In this document: positions 1-9,700 of the stretch, piece after piece
Position numbering within the stretch: position 1 is the first letter of the stretch
Layout of the letters: every line of letters begins with the position of its first letter
Origin: Cymbomonas tetramitiformis
Lineage: Eukaryota > Chlorophyta > Pyramimonadophyceae > Pyramimonadales > Pyramimonadaceae
DNA length: 64,000 nt
Assembly (NCBI GenBank): GCA_001247695.2
Contig: LGRX02028928.1
Location: 1-64,000, forward strand
Direction of reading: 5' to 3'
Made by a program: the position numbers and the translations under genes
Notes under the pieces: generated by a model
The model's database searches: none
What the model saw: the letters and a program-made list of their open reading frames with translations, nothing else
Told to the model about the DNA's origin: nothing

Positions 1-1030
1 CAGCCTGGTAGCGTCGGCAGATTGATCGGCGTTCCTGTAGAGTTTCCGCCGCTGTCTGGCAGCATGGGTCTCGTTTGTCTAAAAAAGGCAAAGAGAAAAA
101 AAAGGCAAGGATAAGCTCACGTGTGCGCAGGGCACTGCCGCATATGTTTGGATAGTTGCTCAACTTGCCGTTGCTGCATCAGTCGTAGCCAATGTCCTTC
201 CGATCTTGCTCATCAGATACTCCAACCCAATGCCAATGCACAAGGTGCAGGCATCTGCTATCCGTCGGATGACCCCCAGGATCGTGGGTGTGTCCGCTCA
301 GAGGATAAACTTGCTGCTTCTGCTGGCGAGAGGCAGGTACTCACTCACAGGATCAACGAGGCGCAAGCAGCTCACTGCCGGCCCTCACGGTACGTCGGGA
401 CTTGGCGCACAGCGTACACTGTCACTCATACTAACGACGCAGCCACCCCGCAGCCGTGTTCGAGCGGTGCCATGCTACGATTGCTGTCGTCCGATTGGCC
501 ATATCTGTGCGCTGCCTTACTTGAGCTGCTACCCCGGTTGCTGCCACGTGGAATTCGTGTGCTTCTTCCGTGGCTGCCAGCCCAGGGCTGAACCCAGCGG
601 CCGGCGAGTTCGTCGCGGCGCAGTCAGATCCTGGCCAGGCGTTTCCCGCAGCAGGCGTTGCGAGTGACAGGGCTGGGGGCCTTTCGGGTGCTGCCTCCTG
701 GTCACAGGGCCACAGCCACCGAGGAGGCTGACCGTGTGTTCACCCAATGCTTGCAACGGTTCTGGCTGGTGACCCACCCGCATTCAAGCACGAGGATGTT
801 TCACACTCTTCGTGTTCCACACTCTTCGCTGAAAAACGATCGGATGTGCTTACTGCCACCCTGCAACACTTGCTGTTCAGCGTGCCACCCTGCAGCACCT
901 GCGGATCAGCGTTCCGCGGGCGTCGATCCCGAGCGCTCTGCCTGCCAGGCGCGGGCTGGTGGGCGCACCGGGGAGCGCGTGCCTCGAGAGCCTCCTTGCA
1001 ACCATTTGACTGGCTGTCCGCTGTGCACTA
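1..1030. other. No gene recognised
   Basis: Open frames on both strands overlap one another and show no family motif, no recognisable exon with paired splice sites and no long consistent coding bias. The stretch ends where the 41-bp minisatellite begins. It may be intron or intergenic DNA of the tentative gene further right. Confidence 0.5.
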
Positions 1031-1617
1031 ACACGGCAGCCCTCGTGCACGGGCTCCGCATTCTGGCCACCACACGGCAGCCCTCGTGCACGGGCTCCGC
1101 ATTCTGGCCACCACACGGCAGCCCTCGTGCACGGGCTCCACATTCTGGCCACCACACGGCAGCCCTCGTGCACGGGCTCCGCATTCTGGCCACCACACGG
1201 CAGCCCTCGTGCACGGGCTCCATTCTGGCACTACCACGGCAGCCCTCGTGCACGGGCTCGCATTCTGCCACCGCCGCGACAGCCCTCGGTGCACGGGCTC
1301 CCGCATTTGGCCGCCACACGGCAGCCCTCGTGCACGGGCTCCACAATTCAGCCACTTCACGGCAGCCTGGCCTTACGGGCTCCACATTCTGGCCACCACC
1401 GCGGCGGCCTGGTGCAGGCCGCTCTGGCCACGGCAGCCACCCGGCAGCCCTCGTGCACGGGCTCCACATTCTGGCCACCACACGGCAGCCCTCGTGCACG
1501 GGCTCCACACTCTGGCCACCACACGGCAGCCCTCGTGCACGGGCTCCGCATTCTGGCCACCACACGGCAGCCCTCGTGCACGGGCTCCGCATTCTGGCCA
1601 CCACACGGCAGCCCTCG
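1031..1617. repeat. Minisatellite, 41-bp unit, about 14 copies
   Basis: The unit contains CGGCAGCCCTCGTGCACGGG followed by CTCCGCATTCTGGCCACCA and recurs every 41 bp at the left edge (CGGCAG at 1034, 1075, 1116). Central copies around 1220-1440 have diverged and changed length, while both ends are nearly perfect. Because 41 is not a multiple of three, the long open frames across it on both strands are by-products of the repeat, not genes. Confidence 0.95.
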
Positions 1618-1724
1618 GATGATGGCGCACTGCACGGCACTGCGCGCAGCTCAGGGAGCCCCCTCAGCTGCACACCCCCAGCGCTCCGATGAATCCAAGG
1701 TTGCGCGGATTGGCCCGAGCACAG

Positions 1725-4338
1725 GTCCGGTGCGGGAGCAGCTTCGAGTTCCTGGCCGCGCTGCACGGGAGCAAGAAGTACATTGATGCGATGCAGGTCA
1801 GACCTCCGGGTACCCGCACGAGGCCGCGGCTCCAGTCCTGCACGCTGCATGGGCCCCATAGGGAAGAACAGGACACACGTGCCGTGCGCATGGAGGCGCC
1901 GTCGTGAAGCAGGGGGCGATAGCAAGGGGGCTATAGGGTGCTCTGATGGAGACGGTAGCATGGGGGATGTAGGAACTTCCAGGGCGAGATAGCATGGGGG
2001 CTATAGGGTGCTCTGAGGGAGACGGTAGCATGGATGGCAAACACCCCCCCACAGTATTCAAGCATCAGTTACGCCTGCACGAGGCAGGCATCCCCCACAG
2101 TATTCAAGCATCAGTTACGCCTGCATGAGCAGAAACCCCACAATATTCAAGCATCAGTTACGCCTGCACGAGGCAGGCATCCCCCACAGTATTCAAGCAT
2201 CAGTTATGCCAGCATGAGGCTGACACCCCCCACAGTATTCAAGCACATCAGTTACGCCAACATGAGGCTGACACCCCAGTATTCAAGCATCAGTCGCCTG
2301 CACGAGCGGCACATTCCCCACAGTATTCAAGCATCAGTTACGCCAGCATGAGGCTGACACCCCCCACAATATTCAAGCATCAGGCCTGCATGAGGCAGAC
2401 ACCCCCCACAGTATTCAAGCATCAGTTACGCCTGCACAGAGGCAGACACCCCCCACAGTATTCAAGCATCAGTTACGCCAGCACGAGGCAGACACCCCCC
2501 CACAGTATTCAAGCATCAGTTATGCCGGCACAACATGTGCTCTTCTGGTTTTCCACGTGCACGGTCTTAAACTCCAGCGAAGCTACAGCACTCTCCCGCA
2601 GTTGTCATTTGGCAGCCCGAGGGATGGAGAACGCCACCGGCGGTGGCTAGCCTAACACACGGTGACCATCACGGCTGATCACTGTACCAGGCCAATGGCA
2701 GTTCACCGCGTATGCTTATTGTGGACGGCATCGGTGCTCACTACTGGGTGGATCGAGCGACACGCTCCACCCCGTTGCCAGCCACCGACATGCAGCCTGC
2801 AGCTCGCACAGTGCGCCTCTCCGTGACCCACGGCCCTGTGTGCGACCTCGGTGTTGCCTGCGGCCCCTCCTTCTGTCCTCAGCCTGGGTGTACGTCCTTT
2901 GCCTTGCCCGTGATCCCTTTGATGTGCTCCCTGACCCCCCCTGTGTTGGAATCTGCAGTGCCTGCTGATCATTTTGGTGTGAAGACTGACTGCCTAGGAC
3001 CACTACAGCTCGCAGGGGCTCAAACCCTAAGGAAACCCTAGAGAAACCCTGAGTGGAGCGGAGCCATCCCGCTTGCCCTGGCCGACCCAGTGAAGTCAGA
3101 TTGAGGACACTGCAGGTTCCACCGCTGAACCTGCAGAATATTTTCAGCGCTGTGACGGTCATGATGCGCGACCTGGCAAAGGTGAGTGGCGGCGATCTCC
3201 CATTGGGCAACGCGTGGGCGACCTGGCAAAGGTGAGTGGCGCGATCTCCCATTGGGCAACGCGTGGGCGACCTGGCAAGGTGAGTGGCGGCGATCTCCCA
3301 TTGGGCAACGCGTGGGCGGCCTGGCAAGGGTGAGTGGCGGCGATCTCCCATTGGGCAACGCGTGGGCGACCTGGCAAAAGGGCCGGCGTACCGCTGTGCC
3401 ATTGCAGTGTGGAAGGATGCACCAGCAGGCCGAGCCATTTGCGGCCGGTTGCAGTGGTGTGAGTGCTTCTTTTACCATGGTCGGGCGTACCGGGTGAACA
3501 CGGCATGCATCGTCATCTGCGCACCACTCGGCCACGATTGTGAGGATCAGACTGCGTGTGTTTGACAGCAGCATCCTCACAGACTTCTTGCCCAGCGCCA
3601 CTTTTTGATGGCTGGGGCAAGGTCTTCGGAGAGATGCGGGAGATGCGGAGGAGGCAGGGGGGGGTTATGCGGAGGGGGTGCGGCAGGATCACCGTCTGAG
3701 TATCATGGCAAGCAAGGCATCGATCAGCGGCGCAGCACCCGAGGGCAATCCACATGGCGGCTCAGCAGCCCATCGGGACTTTCTCCCGATTACCTGGCGG
3801 GTAGCTCCCTCACGTAGCAGCGGTGACGCTGCGGCAAACGATGTAATACGCAGCACCTTCCTGGCATCGGCCGTGCACGCAGAGCACCTGTTCACACATG
3901 GTTGTGTCACGAATGCATGTGACAGGCTCGCGTCTGTAACTCATTATGCGGGTCTGCAATGGCACAGCCACGTCTGGGCCACTCTTGAAGCACCACGAAC
4001 ATCTACGCACACTTCTTGCTGGACACGCTGGTAAGTGACACTTTGGTATGGTATGACAGGAATATGTCACACATCGGCTCATTCTGCATCCTCCTGTCCC
4101 TAACGAAGTGCCCACGGTGAGTGCACCGAAAGCGCAGTGTTGCCGGGCAGCTTGCTGTGTGCACATTCTGACTGTGGTGACTCCTCATCAAACGCGGAAT
4201 GAGAGTGCTTCGTTGGTTTGGCTTGGTGTCTCTGCTGATTGATTATTGCTTCAGGGAGTCGATATTGTCCAGAAGCACGTCACGCATACTTGCATTTTGT
4301 GCGCAAGCTTAGTTAAGAAAACATGCCTACCTGCGTGA
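1725..4338 (+). CDS. Tentative multi-exon gene of unknown function
   Basis: I do not recognise the product. Candidate exons with consensus borders and matching phase 0 are 1725-1796 (acceptor GAGCACAG, donor GTCAGA; peptide ends in KKYIDAMQ), 3137-3181 (acceptor CTGCAG, donor GTGAGT; NIFSAVTVMMRDLAK) and, more weakly, 3408-3458 and a terminal exon 4255-4338 ending in TGA, whose peptide has an H-x3-C-x2-C pattern (KHVTHTCILC). Exon sizes of 45-84 bp match those of the well-supported kinase gene on the other strand. The first two exons are the best supported because their junction keeps frame and the second is followed by an ideal donor. Introns hold minisatellites at 1918-2034, 2043-2527 and 3168-3380. 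Upstream exons were not found. RNA evidence could easily revise this model. Confidence 0.3.
1918..2034. repeat. Two-copy direct repeat, 70-bp spacing
   Basis: About 47 bp starting GATAGCA and containing GGGGGCTATAGGGTGCTCTG occurs at 1918 and again at 1988, separated by less conserved sequence. It lies just before the 46-bp minisatellite in the same presumed intron. Confidence 0.85.
2043..2527. repeat. Minisatellite, about 46-bp unit, 11 copies
   Basis: The core CAGTATTCAAGCATCAG (CAATATTC in some copies) recurs eleven times at 41-47 bp spacing, joined by variable GTTACGCC-TGCACGAGGCAG-CACCCCCCA segments. Frames reading through it are low-complexity by-products. Confidence 0.93.
3168..3380. 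repeat. Minisatellite, 50-bp unit, carrying a copied 5' splice site
   Basis: Four copies plus a partial fifth of a 50-bp unit begin inside the candidate exon 3137-3181. Each unit contains CGACCTGGCAAAG followed by GTGAGTGGCGG, that is the last exon bases and the donor site. The last partial copy has lost the donor (CTGGCAAAAGGG). Confidence 0.92.
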
Positions 4339-6168
4339 TATTCCGGGTGCATGATGGGTGCATGATGGCGGGTGACGACAGCCGGCTGCTGGATCAAGAA
4401 ACCCTGAAACAAGGAACTCACGCTGCAATGTCTACCGTGCTCAATGGGAGGTGATCGCCTGCGTGTTATAAATCGCAGTTGCATGTTCAGCGCGATGACC
4501 AGTCTGCTATTCGCTATAGATCTCAATTCAATGTTTAACCCAATGGATTACTCTATATGATCTGACTGAGCATAGTGCAATGCTGGGATGGAATGACAGG
4601 CCCCGCCGCATGATAAGATATCCCATTTCAGGATAACCACGTCGGGTTTGACGACGGCCGTATAGTAAAGTTTTAGTTCTTTATTGCAGCATATCAGTCA
4701 GGAACCTACGAACGCATGACAGCCATCGTATATCCGGTATTATGGTACTATGCATAATAATAGGGCACCAAATTGAATTAGATGGCCTGCCTGTATGACG
4801 GCGTGCAATAGTAATCAAACGAATAATATGGTATCATTGGACCGCCTGAGTGTGGTTGTAGTATTGTGGATGCTATTTATATAGTCGTAACGAGCTTTAC
4901 AGACGTAACAGGATTCCCTTTGTCATTCATCATCCTCTTTGACTTACTTATACCGATATGCCTTGTCTTGCTTAGTCGCGCATTGCACGTAGATCAAGCT
5001 GCACGGTGCAGTCTTTACAGGCTGCAGTTACAGCTTACAGCTTTAACGTGAGTGCTTGAGATGCCATACACATATAAATACCAATATAGTCCGACATGCA
5101 TGTAGACGATTGCCTGCCTGCTTATGTTAGTATTCACTCTAGCTTACCACCATGCATTGTGAGAGGTGTACAAAGCAACAGAGCCATCCAATAATCAAAC
5201 GTAGACAGTTGTTTTGAGGAATATTATTATTGGGAGGAAACGAACGCTCTTCAACATTCGTGAACGGCACTGGAAGATCGACATACAATTCCATAAAAAA
5301 GAGGACATCGTCGTACTACTGGCTGTAGATGATTGCGCAGACACAGGATTACAATATTGCATGTCGGGCAATCCATGTTTACCATAGCAGGTAGAGCTGC
5401 AACAGATAGATTTCCATGGTTGCGTCGGTTTTATAATGAACATTGTGTTATTCATTTATTGCGCTTCTATGATAAATCTAATTGTGAATTGTGTATTTAT
5501 GCTGTATAATGGAATCAATTGGCATGCACTTGCTTCAAATGATATAATAGCAATTAAAAAAACAGATAAAATCAGGCATTGTTTGTTTATTGACGGGGCG
5601 GCTGTTGGCATAAGGTGCACTCGTTTCTGAACAAAGCATGTCACAGCGTATGCCATATGCTGGCACCAACCGAAAAATGAGTTCATATGATGCCACCAAG
5701 TGAAAACTACGGTCGTGTCTGAACAGTAACCAGCCCAACTTTGGGTGTGCAGACACGCCACGTGTCTATTCGCTAGCCTTGGATGCACTTGTCATAAACT
5801 TGACGGCCAACGATGAACCGTTAGATTCAATGCAAATCCGAACATCACATCAGTGTTATCCAGTGTGGTGTCAGCTCAACCCAGTACATACTATTCAGTG
5901 ATGCTGCTGTGTAGGATCGGGCCATTTCACGACCTGAAACCCTTATTTTCGCAGTCAACAATATGCGAGGAAATACTATAAGAATTCCGGGAGAATTTAA
6001 GGAATCCTACAGGGTCCATTTCCTGTTCCAGAAAATTGCAGTAAGAAATACAGATAGCAGACACCGGACTACGGGGCTGCATGCTTCAACTCGTGATGGG
6101 TCATTGAAAATTCAGGCGGTTTCAGGAGATCTAATACTTGAGAAATAAGTGAGAATGTTGCATTATAC
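4339..6168. other. No gene recognised
   Basis: Moderately AT-rich sequence with only short, unrelated open frames. A hydrophobic 61-codon frame near 4866 and several others near 5200-5790 have no splice context or family match. No tandem repeat or mobile-element end was seen. Confidence 0.5.
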
Positions 6169-6428
6169 GAGTGTCAATGTCTCTGGATATAAGTCAATGA
6201 AACAACATGCCCGTCTTTACGCGAGTGTCGATGTCTCTGGATATTAGTCAATGAAACAACATGCCCGTCTTTACGCGAGTGTCAATGTCTCTGGATATAA
6301 GTCAATGAAACAACATGCCCGTCTTTACGCGAGTGTCGATGTCTCTGGATATAAGTCAATGAAACAACATGCCCGTCTTTACGCGAGTGTCAATGTCTCT
6401 GGATATAAGTCAATGAAACAACATGCCT
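6169..6428. repeat. Minisatellite, 54-bp unit, about 4.8 copies
   Basis: GAGTGTCRATGTCTCTGGAT recurs at 6169, 6223, 6277, 6331 and 6385, exactly 54 bp apart. Because 54 is divisible by three, the plus strand shows a repetitive 18-residue peptide frame, but there is no start context or domain to suggest it is translated. It lies downstream of the alpha-kinase gene. Confidence 0.95.
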
Positions 6429-6719
6429 GTCGGTCACTCCGGGACACAAGGAAGGGGGATGGCAGAGGATGGGACGGAACAACTCCCCTTTCAGGCAGAG
6501 TACTGCTAGTTGTACAGTGGAATTGGAGAAGGATATGGAAGCCGCAGTGCACTGTTGCATGCAAACTTTGCACTTCACAAACTTCGGTAATCTTCTATGA
6601 CCTTTTTGTGTGAAAGGAGAAGCGTCGCATACTACGCCGGTGTAAATAATGAATGCCTCTGAATGTCCGACACATGCAAATGCCGACTGGGAGGGCGCAG
6701 CGTGATCAAACATAATTCA

Positions 6720-9700
6720 CTACTGAAACCTCAGTATACGCATTGCCTCCTCGAGGTTTTTGGAGCCCGCGTTCCTGCGCATGCATCTCCATGAGGAGTC
6801 TGAGCTGGAGCTCGACGAGTACCCGTCTTCCGGATGGCTTGTTGCCGCCTGGCTTGGCGGAGGCTTGGACTCTTCCGCCTGTCCACACCGTCCTCCCTCG
6901 CGCTTTGTACAACTCAAGAGAGAGAGCCGACAAGTCCCACGACAGGATGCTCGATGCGGCACAGGCATTGCCGGCAAGAGAGCCGACAAGTCCCACGACA
7001 GGACACTCGATGCGGCACAGGCATTGCCGGCAAGAGAGCCGCCAAGTCCCACTAGAGGACGCTCGATGCGGCACAGGCATTGCCGGCAAGAGAGCCGCCA
7101 AGTCCCACGACAGGGCTCGATGCGGCACAGGCATTGCTGGCAAGAAGAGAGCCGCCAAGTCCCACGACAGGACGCTCGATGCGGCAGAGGCATTGCCGGC
7201 AAGAGAGCCGCCAAGTCCCACGACAGGACGCTCGATGCGGCAGAGGCATTGCCGGCAAGAGAGCAGCCAAGTCCCACTAGAGGACGCCGGATGGCATGAT
7301 GGGGCTCGTTGGAGGGAGGAGCAAATATCACAGTTGGGTGCTCACTTGCAACCGGCGCGCCATCTGCTCGTCGGTCTCCCCAGGGCGCAGCGGCGGCAAC
7401 CGCAGCTCCTCGCATACACTTGTGCATGCATGCGAGTTCAAGAAGCGGTTCAGCCCATCGAGGCCCAAATTCCCGGAGCCAAAACCCTCCCCGTCAAAGA
7501 AATGTATCTGTGTCAGAGCCGCAGATTCCAAGAGCCAAAACCCTCGCCATCAAAGAAGTGTATCTGTGTAAGAACCGCAGATTCAAGAGCCAAACCCTCC
7601 CGTCAAAGGAATGTATCTGTGTAAGAACCGCAGATTCAAGAGCCAAAACCTCCCGTCAAAGAAGTGTATCTGTGTAAGAACCGCAGATTCCCGGAGCCAA
7701 AACCCTCCCCGTCAAAGAAATGTATCTGTGTCAGAGCCGCAGATTCCAAGAGCCAAAACCCTCGCCATCAAAGGAGTGCATCGTTGTGATATAATCATTT
7801 TACCCAATGCTCAACCACTTCGCATCCAAGAAGCGAATCTGCATAATATCCTTAAATTGCCGATGCTGAGTCTATTTCCATTAACGAAATGACCCCCCCC
7901 TCAGCAGAGCTGAAACCCTCACCACCCAAACCCTAACCCCGCTGATAAAAAAAGAGGTGCGTCACTGAAGCCTCCGCGGGCCCAAGAGGCGAGTGCGCTA
8001 AAACTGGCAGCAAGGAGGGCAGGGGGCGGATAGGGTTCACCTGCGGATCGGTGTAGAAGTCGCCCACACCTGGGCAACAAAGCAGTGCTCTACGTCAGGG
8101 GCCAAAGACAGTGGCTCACGACAGTTGTACACGGTGCCGTGTGGCTCTACGTCAGTGGCTAAAGACAGTGGCTCACGACAATTGTACACGGTGCCGCGTG
8201 GCTCTACGTCAGTGGCCAAAGACAGTGGCTCACGACAGTTGTACACGGTGCCGCGTGGCTCTACGTCAGTGGCCAAAGACAGTGGCTCACGACAGTTGTA
8301 CACGGTGCCGCGTGGCTCTACGTCAGTGGCCAAAGACAGTGGCTCACGACAGTTGTACACGGTGCCGCGTGGCTCTACGTCCAGTGGCCAAAGACAGTGG
8401 CTCACGACAGTTGTACACGGTGCCGCGTGGCTCGTCGGCCAAAGACAGTGGCTCACGACAGTTGTACACGGTGCCGCGTGGCGATACGTCAGTGGCCAAA
8501 GACAGTGGCTCACGACAGTTGTACACGGTGCCACGTGGCTCTACGTCAGTGGCTCTACGTCAGTGGCCAAAGACAGTGGCTCACGACAGTTGTACGCGGT
8601 GCCACGTGGGCGCCCTATGGCTATTTGCAAACACCGTCGCAGAATAGAAGGGCGCCCCTACTGTCCTCCTTGTGATATCAGCTGTGTCAGTCTGGAACTG
8701 CGCCACCCGCAACGGCCGCGTCCCAACTCCTCTTGAGATAACAAGTGGCGACTGATTGACATCCGCGTGAGCTTCACCTGGGATGTCGCGGGGATCACTT
8801 CTAAGTGGACAGAGCAGTCAGCCCGACTCTAAGTCAAGCCGGAAATTGGACGCATGTGCAAAATAATGTCCGGTGTGCGCCATATCTCTCTCTAGCCATC
8901 GGTGGAATTCGTGGGCTTCGGAGACAGCGTACAGGAAACCCGCCGTGAGCTGCCACTACCTCGGGCCGTGGACCTGCAGGCGCCTACTGCCGGTACTCCC
9001 GCTGTGACCTGCCACTGCCTCGGGCCGTGGACCTGCAGGGGCCTACTGCCGGTACTCCCGCCGTGAGCTGCCACTGCCTCGGGCCGTGGACCTGCAGGGG
9101 CCTACTGCCAGTACTCCCGCCGTGAGCTGCCACTGCCTCGGGCCGTGGACCTGCAGGCGCCTACTGCCGGTACTCCCGCCGTGAGCTGCCACTGCCTCGG
9201 GCCGTGGACCTGCGAGGGCTTCCCCTTTATCGAGGCGACAAAGGACAAGTGGGCTGAAATCAGGGCCAAGGACTTGATGGCAGGCGCTCGGAGTACGGAT
9301 GCAGCTGCCAGGAGCCGGTGGCAGTCGACTGTGTTGGACGAAGGGCTACCCGTCAGTGTGACCAAGCATCGTTGGGTTGGGCGGTTTGGACTGCTGAGTG
9401 TCATTTCACTGAGCACAAGTTATAACTACTCTGGATCGTGACACTGTTCACCAGCTGCTGGTGTGAGTGTTTGTATCGATGAGTCAAAATCGTTCTCGTG
9501 ACATTTTCAGTTAGTCTGTGTGGGCGGGGCTACCATCGCTTTCAACCCAAGGAATTCCTCAAACAACTACCTTCCGTCATTACCATATTCATCGGTAAGG
9601 GAGGTTTACATCAGTTGATATCCAGTTGCTTTATCTCCCGGCGGTGGAGTGGCGGCGGAGCGGGGTTTTGGGCTGGTGCAACAATCGGTTTGGCCCTATG

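Noticed and set aside
658..1961. Long open frames on both strands (344-351 codons) across 0.66-1.96 kb
   Set aside because: They run through the 41-bp minisatellite, exist in several frames at once and consist of repeated Pro/Arg/His-rich peptides.
4866..5051. 61-codon hydrophobic frame
   Set aside because: No family match, no splice context, length expected by chance.
6706..8736. Repetitive peptide frames over 6.7-8.7 kb on both strands
   Set aside because: Produced by intron minisatellites of the alpha-kinase gene; only the parts matching exons 6-8 are coding.
1031..9215. Direct repeats resembling a CRISPR array
   Set aside because: Units are continuous tandem copies with no unique spacers, and the host is eukaryotic.
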